Shown piece by piece: positions 17,823-26,438 of a stretch of 51,636 bases of DNA (position 1 is its first letter; the number at the start of each line of letters is the position of its first letter). Source of the DNA: a virus. The translations under genes and the position numbers were made by a program. The stretch covers positions 1 through 51,636 of the IMG/VR virus record IMGVR_UViG_3300025087_001438; one strand, given 5' to 3'. The notes beneath the pieces were generated by a model, which saw only the letters and a program-made list of their open reading frames with translations, made no database searches and was not told where the DNA came from.

Positions 17823-18403
17823 TGGACAACCTCACTAACGAACTTGAAGTTATCAGTCTGCTTAACTTTCTCCAATAGTTGTGGAAGGGTTTCGTCTATT
17901 CCGTTACCCATACACGACCAAGTATGACCATGCACAGAGTTTTCACCCACTTTATATACAGGTAATTCTTCGGGTCGGCGGTCATCGTTGTAGGCTTGGT
18001 CGGCCACCCAGAACTCGTTGTCGACTAGCCATTTGTATATATCGTCACTTATTTGCCAGCCGGGTGCCTTGAATCCCATAGCGAAATACACATCTAACAA
18101 CTCTTTTCTACCATCTTGATTCATCCAACCATCAAAATCGTCATAACTCATTTTCTCGCACTCGTAATTAGAACTGTGAGTAAAACCATGTTGGGCAATT
18201 TCCACCCAATCACGGTTAGTTTTAGACCACTCTAATAGTTCTATGGTAGATTCATCAGGAATAGTAAAGAGTGTAATCTTAAAAGCTGGGTTAACTTCTT
18301 TAAGTTTCAGAAGTTCCCCTCTACAATCCCGTGATTGACACATATCAGAGATAACATGCGAGCACCCGAAGTCGTCACTGTCCCAGACTTGGTAATCACT
18401 CAT
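17819..18403 (-). CDS. Polysaccharide deacetylase-like (NodB-type) protein
   Basis: A 194-aa protein. DSDDFG (8-13) supplies the paired aspartates. QHGFTHSS (His72, His76) is the metal-binding HxxxH. FKAPGWQISDDIYKWL matches the conserved PGW motif, and VHGHTW (His158, His160) supplies the late histidines. All key residues look present, so it should remove N- or O-acetyl groups from a sugar or sugar polymer. No signal peptide, so it acts in the cytoplasm. Confidence 0.78.
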   Translation of the reverse strand: MSDYQVWDSDDFGCSHVISDMCQSRDCRGELLKLKEVNPAFKITLFTIPDESTIELLEWSKTNRDWVEIAQHGFTHSSNYECEKMSYDDFDGWMNQDGRKELLDVYFAMGFKAPGWQISDDIYKWLVDNEFWVADQAYNDDRRPEELPVYKVGENSVHGHTWSCMGNGIDETLPQLLEKVKQTDNFKFVSEVVQ

Positions 18404-19091
18404 AGTTAGCCAACTTTTCTAGCCACTCATTCGGATATTGTTCGTTCAACAACTTGGCGTTTGGTACAAGGCAGTGGCCGCCAATCTTACCTTCGGGGGG
18501 GTCAAGTATGTACCTCTGCGCCCAATTCTCCCCCAGTTCGTGATAGAGCTTGTTATAATCACGGTCAAACTCTTTGAGCAATTCAAAGTCCATATCTATC
18601 TTGTCGGCTACAGACTTTTCATAGTCAGTCCATATCAAATTAATTCCATACTTAGCTATAGAGCGAATCTTTAGAAACTCAGTGAAATCGGAATTAAAAA
18701 CTTGCCTAGTATTTATATACTTATCAGTGAACAAACCCGTGAAAAAGAATCCTTCTTCATTATCATTAACACCTATCCATCTAGGCATTGTACGAATACT
18801 AAGTTCTAGTTCTGGGTGGCGACCCTCGATAGGTGAGTGAACAGCACCTAGTATCTGTTTAGTAGTACCTATTGGGACGGTGGAGTAAATGATTGTATGA
18901 CTAGGGTTAAAACGGTGCTGATAAGTAATCACATCGTCTACAAACGACTCACTAAACGGGAAACAGATATGAAGCACCTCTAGCGGACTCATAATATCCT
19001 TGGATTCTAAATCTAGGGTTTGAGCATCTTTAAAGATAGCCTTAATAGCTTGTCCAATCTCCCCCATTCCCACAATTAAATGCTTATCCAT
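18396..19091 (-). CDS. Short UDP-glucose/GDP-mannose dehydrogenase-like protein
   Basis: A 231-aa protein from the ATG at 19091, which has GGAGGTGGAG just upstream; a longer frame to 19127 lacks this. It has LIVGMGEIGQA (NAD loop), HSPIEGRHPEL, and GGHCLVPNA with Cys207 at the catalytic-cysteine position. Family members are usually about 400 residues, and the C-terminal UDP-sugar domain is missing or reduced. Activity is uncertain. It could be a minimal dehydrogenase or a binding protein. Confidence 0.72.
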   Translation of the reverse strand: MDKHLIVGMGEIGQAIKAIFKDAQTLDLESKDIMSPLEVLHICFPFSESFVDDVITYQHRFNPSHTIIYSTVPIGTTKQILGAVHSPIEGRHPELELSIRTMPRWIGVNDNEEGFFFTGLFTDKYINTRQVFNSDFTEFLKIRSIAKYGINLIWTDYEKSVADKIDMDFELLKEFDRDYNKLYHELGENWAQRYILDPPEGKIGGHCLVPNAKLLNEQYPNEWLEKLANYE

Positions 19092-19686
19092 GCTCCACCT
19101 CCACCGAGTATAAATCATGATAAGCATCTTTTCTGGGAAGGCGTTCGTGCGTCCACTTTAAGTTTAAAGAATCTAAGAATTTCTCCCACTTGTCTTTGGC
19201 ATAAACCGCCCCATAACCATCATCACCGTCATCATTTATCTGGTCTGTGTTGCCTAATCGCCAGAAGGTGAATATAACTAGCCTCCTAGCCACTCTCAGG
19301 GCCTCGCTAACGGGTGTTTCATAGCCATTGGTGTGTTCCAGCACATCTTGCATGATAACCACGTCAAACGAGTCGTCCAGGTGTCTGAGTTTCCTAACAT
19401 CACCTATAGAGAAAATTCTCATTGGTTTAACTCGCTGGTTGGCCACTCGCACAAACCTTTCGGAATAATCCTCCCCCCTATATTTAACTGATGGCCCGAA
19501 CTCTAGGAAATGCTCAAAATTATGTCCGGGCCCACAGCCTGCGTCTAGCACCCACTCCCCACTTTTAAGATACTTGCCTATAAGGTGTCTTAGGGGTGAG
19601 CCAGGCCCCTCAGAATACGAGAGCATATAGTTAGCCGCACCTTCATCCGTCGCCATATGCTTATCCCAAAAATTTTGGCTCTTCAT
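19084..19686 (-). CDS. SAM-dependent methyltransferase
   Basis: A 200-aa class I enzyme. Motif I is VLDAGCGPGHNFEHFL. RGEDYSERFVRVANQRV follows, then DVVIMQDVLEHTNGY and ALRVARRLVIFTFW. It overlaps the next gene's start by 8 bases. Probable sugar or glycolipid-type methyltransferase; substrate unknown. Confidence 0.8.
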   Translation of the reverse strand: MKSQNFWDKHMATDEGAANYMLSYSEGPGSPLRHLIGKYLKSGEWVLDAGCGPGHNFEHFLEFGPSVKYRGEDYSERFVRVANQRVKPMRIFSIGDVRKLRHLDDSFDVVIMQDVLEHTNGYETPVSEALRVARRLVIFTFWRLGNTDQINDDGDDGYGAVYAKDKWEKFLDSLNLKWTHERLPRKDAYHDLYSVEVEHG

Positions 19687-20363
19687 GAAATAACTTCTCT
19701 CTTGAACATACCAACCAAATCGCCAGCCTCAGGGTCAAACTTTCCCAAGTCATTGACATAATCCTCAGTTGTCACATAAGTAGCATTGGGATTGAGATGA
19801 ACTCTGTTACCTGATGAACCAGCCGACCAGCCCTGACCCCTGCCCCTGCGCCAAAAGCCCAAAGATATTTGGGTGGAAAAATAGACCAAGTCATTATCCC
19901 AGGAGTTATTAGGCTTCAAATTATCAAATAGGGATTGTAAGTTCGCTAGGCGTATGACTGAACCAGGGATATAAGCTATCTGAACAGCATAAGGAACTGT
20001 AGACTTCTGTTCACTATTGGGAATCACCCCCTCCGTGTAATTATCCCCCAATCTATAGCCGTAAATCTTGTTTGACCAATCATTAATAGCTGTGGCCGAG
20101 GACATCACTGCCAGTTTTCTGAAATAGGGGCTTTTTTTGAACAGTCCCATCTGAGAGGAGAAATAGCCAGAATTGACCAAACAATCAGCCTCCACCATAC
20201 AGACGAAGTTCTCGTGCCCCGTTTCTAACCCCATAACAGCATCTATCCAGTCACTAGCCACTAGTAATTCCGAATCTATGTCCTTGAGTTCCCGATGAAG
20301 GTTTTCATAGGTCAGTTTGATAACGTTCGGTTCATGTGAGTCTTTTATGATGACACTAAGCAT
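19683..20363 (-). CDS. GT-A-type glycosyltransferase-like protein
   Basis: A 226-aa protein from the ATG at 20363, chosen because GGAG lies 8 nt upstream. LSVIIKDSHEPNVIKL begins the fold and NFVCMVEADCLVNSGYF holds the DxD-like site. The later half is divergent. The start lies within the end of the preceding gene (8-base overlap). Confidence 0.65.
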   Translation of the reverse strand: MLSVIIKDSHEPNVIKLTYENLHRELKDIDSELLVASDWIDAVMGLETGHENFVCMVEADCLVNSGYFSSQMGLFKKSPYFRKLAVMSSATAINDWSNKIYGYRLGDNYTEGVIPNSEQKSTVPYAVQIAYIPGSVIRLANLQSLFDNLKPNNSWDNDLVYFSTQISLGFWRRGRGQGWSAGSSGNRVHLNPNATYVTTEDYVNDLGKFDPEAGDLVGMFKREVIS

Positions 20364-21138
20364 AATAATTCTCCACATCTTGTTTAGAGGCATACTCCAG
20401 TAACTGAACCTTATCGTCGCCTTGTTCTAAGGCGGGGTGGTAAATATCGTTGTGTCCAGTATCTTCGGGTTTGAAGTTTTCGGGGTAGCCCCACCTATCA
20501 GTATCTGGAGTGCCGAATAAGTGCAGACACCGTACTTCCGTGGCAAAGGCCGTTTTGTAACCAGCCTCCCTGAGCTTGCCGCAGACATATTTTTCTTCCT
20601 GTCCCCTGCCTGGGGCTTCACGATGCCACCCCCCCACCCTAGAAGTAACTTTAGTGTCCATTATCCGGTAACTGCCACCTGGATGGGGAAAATCGACTAT
20701 TAAGTCATTGTCGTGTCCTTCGAAGATATTACCTGTGCCTATCATCACTTGGGTGCGGGCGGCAATCGCCTTATAATCTGGGAAATACTGCATCAGTTCG
20801 TAAAGTTCTTCCAACCAGTCCTTATCACCCTTCTTGGGCATAATCAGGCAATCATTGTCTACACAGACAAAGTAATCACTACGGGTACATTCTTGTAATA
20901 ATAGATTTCTAGCCGCCTCCAACCCAAGGTTAGTCTTAATCGGGATAAATTCGTCTATCAGGCCATTATCGTGGAGAGACTCTAGGAACTCAGGGGTGTC
21001 GCCGTTTGAGCCGTTGTCTAACACTACCAAGCGGAAATTCTCTCTGTTAGTGTTGCGGTGAATAGTGCGGATAACCAGCTCGGTCATTTTGGGGCGGTTC
21101 CAGGAGACAAGGTGTAAATCCAAAGGCTTAGTCAACAT
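20356..21138 (-). CDS. GT2-family glycosyltransferase
   Basis: A 260-aa protein from the ATG at 21138, with GGAGAG upstream; the frame is open further up but that part lies inside the next gene. LDLHLVSWNRPKMTEL, LVVLDNGSNGDTPEFL, TNLGLEAARNLLLQ and YFVCVDNDCLIM (DxD) are in GT-A order. Overlap with the upstream gene is 11 bases. Confidence 0.8.
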   Translation of the reverse strand: MLTKPLDLHLVSWNRPKMTELVIRTIHRNTNRENFRLVVLDNGSNGDTPEFLESLHDNGLIDEFIPIKTNLGLEAARNLLLQECTRSDYFVCVDNDCLIMPKKGDKDWLEELYELMQYFPDYKAIAARTQVMIGTGNIFEGHDNDLIVDFPHPGGSYRIMDTKVTSRVGGWHREAPGRGQEEKYVCGKLREAGYKTAFATEVRCLHLFGTPDTDRWGYPENFKPEDTGHNDIYHPALEQGDDKVQLLEYASKQDVENYYA

Positions 21139-22006
21139 CGTATATCTCTCCAAAGTGTTCGTAGACTTCTTCGTGCGCCCGTGGATATTGAATGTATAAA
21201 AGGGCGTCTTTACTCTCGTCAGTTGGGTGGAGTGGTAGAGAATGGTTATCACGGGTTAAAAGATAGAACTGTAAGTGGTCATCACCCCACGGATTACCTA
21301 GTGATAGCCCATGGCGGTATACTCCATCCTGAAACGCCGTTTCCGGGTTTTCAGTATAGGTGTACTCCCAGTGGTCTCTTTCGGGGTCTATCTTCATCGG
21401 GAATTTAGAGTCAGCCGCAAACTGATAGCAGTTGACTACATCAGGAATACGATACTTGGGGTCAGATGCCCACAAATCACGGCGGAAAATAAATGACCCT
21501 GCCCCGATATGTCCGCTCCTGAACCACTCGTGCCCATCACCTTCAATTTTAGGTCTGAAAGTTCTTCTAATAGCCGTATGATGGTCTGGGTAGTAAACGA
21601 TACTGCCAAAGTTAAATATCTTGTAATCGGGATAGTCTTTAATAGCCTGATTCAGTTCTCTCAAGTAATGGGAGCTGTACTCATCATCGCAGTCCAGCCA
21701 GCACAACCACTCGCCCTTAGCTTCTTCCATACCCCGATTACGGGCAATAGCTCGGTTCTGATTCTCCTGATGAATTACCTTTATCCGCTTATCGCTGTCA
21801 GCAAACTTTTGCAGTATTTCAGGGGTATTATCGGTGCAGCCATCATCCACCAATATCAGCTCCCAATCAGGGAATTGCTGGTAAATTATTGACTTGATGG
21901 CTCTTTGGACTTCTCTAGCCCGCCAATGTCTATGTTCAGCATCCGTGACACCTTCGTCTTTGGCGGAGTACACAGGAATTATGACACTAAACTTCGGTTT
22001 TAACAT
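21128..22006 (-). CDS. GT2-family glycosyltransferase
   Basis: A 292-aa GT-A enzyme with textbook motifs: FSVIIPVYSAKDEG, ELILVDDGCTDNTPEIL, NRAIARNRGMEEAKGEWL and LCWLDCDDEYSS (DxD). A domain of about 110 residues follows. It starts inside a 47-codon gene that bridges it to the upstream GT-B gene. Confidence 0.88.
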   Translation of the reverse strand: MLKPKFSVIIPVYSAKDEGVTDAEHRHWRAREVQRAIKSIIYQQFPDWELILVDDGCTDNTPEILQKFADSDKRIKVIHQENQNRAIARNRGMEEAKGEWLCWLDCDDEYSSHYLRELNQAIKDYPDYKIFNFGSIVYYPDHHTAIRRTFRPKIEGDGHEWFRSGHIGAGSFIFRRDLWASDPKYRIPDVVNCYQFAADSKFPMKIDPERDHWEYTYTENPETAFQDGVYRHGLSLGNPWGDDHLQFYLLTRDNHSLPLHPTDESKDALLYIQYPRAHEEVYEHFGEIYDVD

Positions 22007-22130
22007 TTATTGTCCTATTCATAATATATTTGGTTACTTCTTCTTTGGAATGTAGTTTGACGGGCTTTTCTCCCTCAAAGTAAACTCTGTAAATACCCGA
22101 ACGAGACCTTCTAACCTTCGGTTTCGACAT
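21987..22130 (-). CDS. Small hypothetical protein bridging two glycosyltransferase genes
   Basis: A 47-aa frame, ATG at 22130, TAG at 21987. It overlaps the end of the GT-B gene (20 bases) and the start of the GT2 gene (20 bases), and fills what would otherwise be a 104-base gap. It is basic (SKPKVRRSRSGIYRVYFEG). GGCGGGTG precedes the ATG. Coding status rests on fit within the overlap chain. Confidence 0.45.
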   Translation of the reverse strand: MSKPKVRRSRSGIYRVYFEGEKPVKLHSKEEVTKYIMNRTINVKTEV

Positions 22131-23418
22131 TTTCACCCGCCTTTATAAGTGGTTCTATATATCTTCTAAACGTATAATCCGGATTACGCTTTGTCCTGAC
22201 CCACGTTTTCGCCCTGAAAACCTTATCGTTCTCCGAGTAGTATTTCAAAGCCTTTGCCATGTCCTCATAATATCCATCAATATTCTCGTAGGTGGTATTA
22301 ATCTCGCCGTTATAACCCGAAATAGCAATGTTAGCCCCGTCAAACTGCTTATAAAGGGCGTTCTTACCGTATATTTGTCTGAAAGGGGCGAAGTCCTGAT
22401 TTAGAATAACAAAATTACCCTTCAGCATCGCTTCCTGGGCAATTAAGGAATAAGTTTCACTCTTACTCGCCAGTAAAAAGACATTAGACAGAGTGAACAA
22501 ATCCAGTACTATTTCGTGGGGGATTTCCATCTGGGCGATATCGTCGAACTCAGACATAAAGGTAAGGCAATCTTCAGCATCCTGCTCTTTGGCTAGTTTC
22601 TTCAAGTCTGCCCTGTAAACTACTTTGTCGTCACCGGTGGACTGGAAGTCGCAGAATACCAGATGGGCGGTGGTACCTATACGTTTCAGGGCGGCTATCA
22701 AGCGGACATTGCCCTCGGCATACTTACCCCTGTCTAGGCGGATTGGCAGTATCATCAGTACTTCCACATTACCCAGTTTCTTTTTATCGTATAAGCGCTG
22801 GACTAAGGGGTGCATACCTTCTGTCGGGTCGGTAGAATGGGGGACTTCAACCACTTGGTCTTCTTCAAAATTGAAGTTACGGGCTACTCTGGGAATATCA
22901 TAAGCGTTAGGATAGCAGATAATCGAGTTGGCGAAGGGGGAGTTCAGGGCTTCGGCGTATTTCTCACCGTACATATTACGTTCTTGACTAACTATTGTCG
23001 GATTAGTAGCTGAGTGAATCCAGTGAAGCCAACGAATTGAGGGGCGGTCTTGAGCTAGTTTTCGGGCGGCTAAGTTCAGTACCGTGTAGTCGGGTAAGAA
23101 TATTAAATCATGGGTGATGACCACTGCCCCATCAGGTAAAATGTCGTTTAATTGCTGGTAAGCTAAATCCACAATTTCCTCGATGTTCTCAGCTTTATCA
23201 CTAGGGTCATGTAGAGCGAACGGGTAAGTTAGTTTGGTTTCTATTCCATAGTGGGGGGTGTCTTCTGGTGGCTCCCAGCCTTCGGAAGCTATTAAAACGG
23301 GCTGATAGCCAGCCCGCTGAAGCATCTTAATCTGTTCCCCTACAACTAGTATTGGGCTGAAAGAACGTAGGTAGGTGGAGAAGTTGCTGAGAATATAAAC
23401 AGTTTTATTTGTTCCCAT
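22111..23418 (-). CDS. Glycosyltransferase, GT-B fold (GT4-like), first gene of the sugar operon
   Basis: A 435-aa protein. VYILSNFSTYLRSFSP is the N-terminal loop. EVLMILPIRLDRGKYAEG begins the donor domain. LLASKSETYSLIAQEAMLKG is the E-x7-E motif. The ATG has no clear Shine-Dalgarno sequence and lies 21 nt after promoter element copy 3. This gene heads a run of about 25 genes on one strand with overlaps or gaps under 10 bases, down to 5948. Confidence 0.82.
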   Translation of the reverse strand: MGTNKTVYILSNFSTYLRSFSPILVVGEQIKMLQRAGYQPVLIASEGWEPPEDTPHYGIETKLTYPFALHDPSDKAENIEEIVDLAYQQLNDILPDGAVVITHDLIFLPDYTVLNLAARKLAQDRPSIRWLHWIHSATNPTIVSQERNMYGEKYAEALNSPFANSIICYPNAYDIPRVARNFNFEEDQVVEVPHSTDPTEGMHPLVQRLYDKKKLGNVEVLMILPIRLDRGKYAEGNVRLIAALKRIGTTAHLVFCDFQSTGDDKVVYRADLKKLAKEQDAEDCLTFMSEFDDIAQMEIPHEIVLDLFTLSNVFLLASKSETYSLIAQEAMLKGNFVILNQDFAPFRQIYGKNALYKQFDGANIAISGYNGEINTTYENIDGYYEDMAKALKYYSENDKVFRAKTWVRTKRNPDYTFRRYIEPLIKAGENVETEG

Positions 23419-23439
23419 TAACCCAAGTTAAACACCAGC

Positions 23440-23452
23440 ACAATAGTCTGTC
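23440..23452 (-). promoter_or_regulatory. AGACTATTGT element, copy 3 (start of the sugar operon)
   Basis: Core at 23440-23449 (minus strand reads ACAGACTATTGTGC). The distance to the ATG at 23418 is 21 nt, shorter than in the other five copies (31-34), and no matching -10 box is visible at the usual place. It is the only known signal ahead of the 17.5-kb sugar operon. Confidence 0.5.
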
Positions 23453-23462
23453 AAGCAGATTT

Positions 23463-23684
23463 TTAGACAGATGTAGTGGTGGAGGTCGAAGTACTGGTGG
23501 AAACTGAAGTTGAACTGCTAGTGGAACTGGTCGAGATTGAAGTTGAAGAACTAGTCGAACTAGTAGAAATGGAGGTGGAACTAGAGGTTGAAGTCGTGGT
23601 ATTTCCACCATGCCCACGCAAGCGAATGGTCGAATAGCCAGCGATTACACCAAACCATTGGCTGAGGTTGGCGGGCGAGGACAT
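23463..23684 (-). CDS. Small S/T-rich head-module protein
   Basis: A 73-aa protein. The N-terminal 29 residues (SSPANLSQWFGVIAGYSTI) look like a virion anchor. Residues 30-72 are almost all Ser/Thr with spaced Ile or Val, as in the tail proteins. The ATG directly follows the stop of the decoration-like gene. Probably a capsid-surface peptide. The tract is a plausible glycosylation target. Confidence 0.65.
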   Translation of the reverse strand: MSSPANLSQWFGVIAGYSTIRLRGHGGNTTTSTSSSTSISTSSTSSSTSISTSSTSSSTSVSTSTSTSTTTSV

Positions 23685-24032
23685 CTACTCCTCCTTGTAA
23701 TTGATTTGTAAAAAGTAGTTGTTGCCATTTCCAACCGTAGAAGTCACTTTAATGACTTCATTTCTAGCACCACTTATTACTACTGGTACATAACCTGATG
23801 CAGGGGTGGCGGCTGGGAAGATAGTATGGATAGTATTGTTGGAAGTCCCGAAGTAAACTCGGATTTTACCAGAGTTTCCCTCAGTGTTGATGTAAATACC
23901 TTTAACAGCCGCTAATTTACCCGACGTAGGGGTAATAATAGTTGCAGCTGTTTGGTTAGTGTCGTATTCGTTGGTGAAAGAAGTATCGAAGTCGTGGCGA
24001 TTAGCCACACCAGTTAATGATGAAACTGCCAT
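23685..24032 (-). CDS. Probable head decoration protein
   Basis: A 115-aa protein, beta-rich, without cysteines or catalytic motifs (AAVKGIYINTEGNSGKIRVY). Size and position downstream of the capsid gene suggest a capsid-surface or head-completion protein. AGGAG lies before the ATG. Not tied to a named family. Confidence 0.6.
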   Translation of the reverse strand: MAVSSLTGVANRHDFDTSFTNEYDTNQTAATIITPTSGKLAAVKGIYINTEGNSGKIRVYFGTSNNTIHTIFPAATPASGYVPVVISGARNEVIKVTSTVGNGNNYFLQINYKEE

Positions 24033-24071
24033 AATAAGTTCTCCTTTAGCTTAATTAGCAAGGGCGGGAAA

Positions 24072-24085
24072 GGGGCCGCAGCCCC
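24072..24085 (-). terminator. Intergenic GC-rich hairpin after the S/T-rich head protein gene
   Basis: On the minus strand GGGGC-TGCG-GCCCC follows the stop of the 24109-24948 gene, then TTTCCC. The U-tract is short, so it may be an attenuator or mRNA-stability hairpin rather than a full terminator. Confidence 0.4.
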
Positions 24086-24108
24086 AATCCAATCCCCATA
24101 TTTTGTTT

Positions 24109-24948
24109 TTACGGCGTGGTCGTCGTAGATGTTGATGTTGAACTCGTGCTTGAGCTGGTGCTCGAAGTCGAGCTGGAAGTACTAGATGTAGAACTTGAAG
24201 TGCTGGACGTCGAGGTCGTAACCGTCGTGGTAGACGTAGAACTTGACGTAGAGCTGGTTGAAGTCGTAATCGAGTACTCAGGCACATCATTGAGCGTCGT
24301 GCCGTCTGACCAGTTATCGTAGTTGTAAGCGATGATGAGAGCCGTGGTGTTATTCGGCGTGGTTGCCGGAGTTACCAAGTTTCTCTCAACCGTGCCACTG
24401 GCTACGACAGTTGGTGCGTTTTGAAGTGTCAGAGCGCCATACGGCGTGGTACGCGAATATACCTTAACAGTGGTGTTATTCTGCCACAACCGATGGTTGA
24501 CACCTAACTTGTTGGTCGTGCCAACCGAGAAAGTAGCTGCCGTGGATAGTTGGGCGTCAATATTGACGCTAGTGACTGTCCTAAAAGCTAGGTTCCCATT
24601 GACTGCGCTCGAAGCGTCCGCCGCAAAGCGGAAAGCTTCAGAGATAGTCTTGCCTTCAACGTTAGTACCTGTAATGGTCACGACTGATTCTTGAATATCA
24701 CCAGTCGTGCCGCCGGGCGTAACGCTCAAAGCTCGTGGCACATCAGGGTCGGTTAGACCGGACGTAATCGTCTGGTCAGCGCCAACCGTAGCCGCTGTAG
24801 CCGCCAAGATTGCGGTGGACGTTCCTGCATTAACCTCATTGGAAGTATCGGTGTAAGCGAAAGTTGTACTATAGAGGTTCTTGTAGTTAAACGTACCGAA
24901 AGTGTGGCGACCCGCAATCGGCCAGGTCTTTGCTCTGTAAATTGCCAT
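24109..24948 (-). CDS. Head fibre/decoration-like protein with S/T-rich tail
   Basis: A 279-aa protein encoded right after the capsid gene. Residues 1-225 are beta-rich (DPDVPRALSVTPGGTTGDI). Residues 227-277 are a Ser/Thr tract ending TTTTP. It is the second S/T-tailed protein of the head module, so the particle surface, not only the tail, may carry these tracts. Confidence 0.7.
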   Translation of the reverse strand: MAIYRAKTWPIAGRHTFGTFNYKNLYSTTFAYTDTSNEVNAGTSTAILAATAATVGADQTITSGLTDPDVPRALSVTPGGTTGDIQESVVTITGTNVEGKTISEAFRFAADASSAVNGNLAFRTVTSVNIDAQLSTAATFSVGTTNKLGVNHRLWQNNTTVKVYSRTTPYGALTLQNAPTVVASGTVERNLVTPATTPNNTTALIIAYNYDNWSDGTTLNDVPEYSITTSTSSTSSSTSTTTVTTSTSSTSSSTSSTSSSTSSTSSSTSSTSTSTTTTP

Positions 24949-24970
24949 ATTTTTTTCTCCTTAATCCCCC

Positions 24971-24988
24971 GGGGCGGTTGCCCGCCCC
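24971..24988 (-). terminator. Hairpin after the major capsid gene
   Basis: GGGGCGG, 4-base loop, CCGCCCC, located 16 bases past the capsid gene stop on the minus strand. There is no T-run, so partial termination or 3'-end protection of the capsid transcript is likelier than full termination. Confidence 0.45.
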
Positions 24989-25004
24989 ATCAGGTTTAGC
25001 TTAT

Positions 25005-25937
25005 TTAGCTGTTGTCTCCTAACGACCCGTACACGCCACGCCAATCACTCCAACCGGCACGGCATCGGAAGCCGTCCTTCCATTTAGCGACATCATTGTC
25101 GAAGTCGTATTCTGGACCCTGTAGACCAGTGTCTAAACGGTTAAAGTAGATTAGTTTGTGTTCGGAACTATCGAGCAGGAACCAAGCGGTATCGCTACCA
25201 CCAGCGCCACTGCCAATGCGGTCCCAAACAATGATTCTCAGTCTTCCCTGGTAAGGGTTAATGTCGTTGTTGGCCGTACCGACTCGTAGTGTAGAGTCAA
25301 GCAAGATTTTGGCTTCTTTTTCAAGTGCCGGTGGGACTAACAAAATGTCGGGGTTTATGCCGACTAATTGTCCCTTGTCGTCAAGCGTGCCGCGCATAGC
25401 AACTAAGGCGGTTTCTAAACTGGCCTCATTGAAGTCAGTCGTAGCCCTGTTGCTAATATCGGTTCCGCCATCGGTTCGGGTGTGAGTCGCACTAACTAAC
25501 GCTCTTGCATCACCGGCTGTAAAGGTGGCTTTACCGCCACCACCGGATGTAAAGGCGAAGTTAAAGATGTCAGCACCAATTTGGTCTTTAGTACGCATCT
25601 TAGATTTGGCCAGGTCGGATGTACCGCGCTTCATTACTCCGAAACGGTCATCGTCATACATCTCCTTAGAGATGGAGATAGCTTTCGTCCATTTCTGATG
25701 CGTGTAGGTCACATCGTACCCTTGCGCTCGGTCTTCGTAGGTCACTGGTGAGTTTTCACCGGTTAAGACGAATTGGCTCAAGCCCGATGCCGAGCTTTCA
25801 ATTTCTCGGTCTTTAGAACTGTTTTCAATGTTGAAAATGTTTTGGTACTGGGTCGGGACTTGCTTCAGCTCGTCACCGTAAATCTTACGGATATTTGAGT
25901 TAAGCGTGTCTGCCCAGGCTGATTGTAATTCTGCCAT
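25005..25937 (-). CDS. Major capsid protein (HK97-fold type)
   Basis: A 310-aa protein. It begins with an amphipathic N-arm region (ADTLNSNIRKIYGDELK) and includes SISKEMYDDDRFGVMKR (spine-helix region), a long central domain, and DILLVPPALEKEAKIL followed by YGSLG at the end, as in Mu gpT-like and related HK97-fold capsids. It lies downstream of the scaffold and decoration-like genes, in canonical order. Shine-Dalgarno sequence present. Confidence 0.85.
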   Translation of the reverse strand: MAELQSAWADTLNSNIRKIYGDELKQVPTQYQNIFNIENSSKDREIESSASGLSQFVLTGENSPVTYEDRAQGYDVTYTHQKWTKAISISKEMYDDDRFGVMKRGTSDLAKSKMRTKDQIGADIFNFAFTSGGGGKATFTAGDARALVSATHTRTDGGTDISNRATTDFNEASLETALVAMRGTLDDKGQLVGINPDILLVPPALEKEAKILLDSTLRVGTANNDINPYQGRLRIIVWDRIGSGAGGSDTAWFLLDSSEHKLIYFNRLDTGLQGPEYDFDNDVAKWKDGFRCRAGWSDWRGVYGSLGDNS

Positions 25938-25947
25938 ATTTTACTCC

Positions 25948-26421
25948 TTAAGTCGCTACCGGGTAAAAAGCATGCTCGCGGATTTTGAAGACACCCACAG
26001 AAGTATCGGTTTCCACCGGACTAATCTGAGGGTTGTACTCCAAACAGAGCAGCTGTCCCGTGCTTGAGGAGGTAGTACTGGTGTCGACCAATTGAGCACC
26101 AGTAGCCCCTGTCAGGTCAAAATATGTCCCGACATGGGTTACACCAAAAGTAGTTCCATCATTGTCGTTATCAATCAGATAACGCATCTCTGGGTCGACA
26201 ATGACTTCAGCTTTTACCGTACTAGCCGTGTTACCGGTAGCGGTTTCATTGCAGTAGCCTATAAGTAAGGCACCAGCAATGGTAGCCGAAGTAATTTCAC
26301 CAGAGGCAAAGTAGACAAAGTCGCCTTTGGTGACGGTAACCGTATCGGTAACTATAAACTCCATAGTTGTATAGTTGGTGCCACCATCAGTACGACCAAG
26401 TAGTTGTACTTGAACTGCCAT
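25948..26421 (-). CDS. Head decoration / capsid stabilisation-like protein
   Basis: A 157-aa beta-rich protein (VTVTKGDFVYFASGEITSATI) in the position, between scaffold and capsid genes, where DUF2190-like or gpD-like decoration proteins occur. It includes a small TSTTSSSTG patch. Function inferred from place and composition. Confidence 0.65.
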   Translation of the reverse strand: MAVQVQLLGRTDGGTNYTTMEFIVTDTVTVTKGDFVYFASGEITSATIAGALLIGYCNETATGNTASTVKAEVIVDPEMRYLIDNDNDGTTFGVTHVGTYFDLTGATGAQLVDTSTTSSSTGQLLCLEYNPQISPVETDTSVGVFKIREHAFYPVAT

Positions 26422-26438
26422 GATTTACTCCAATTTAA

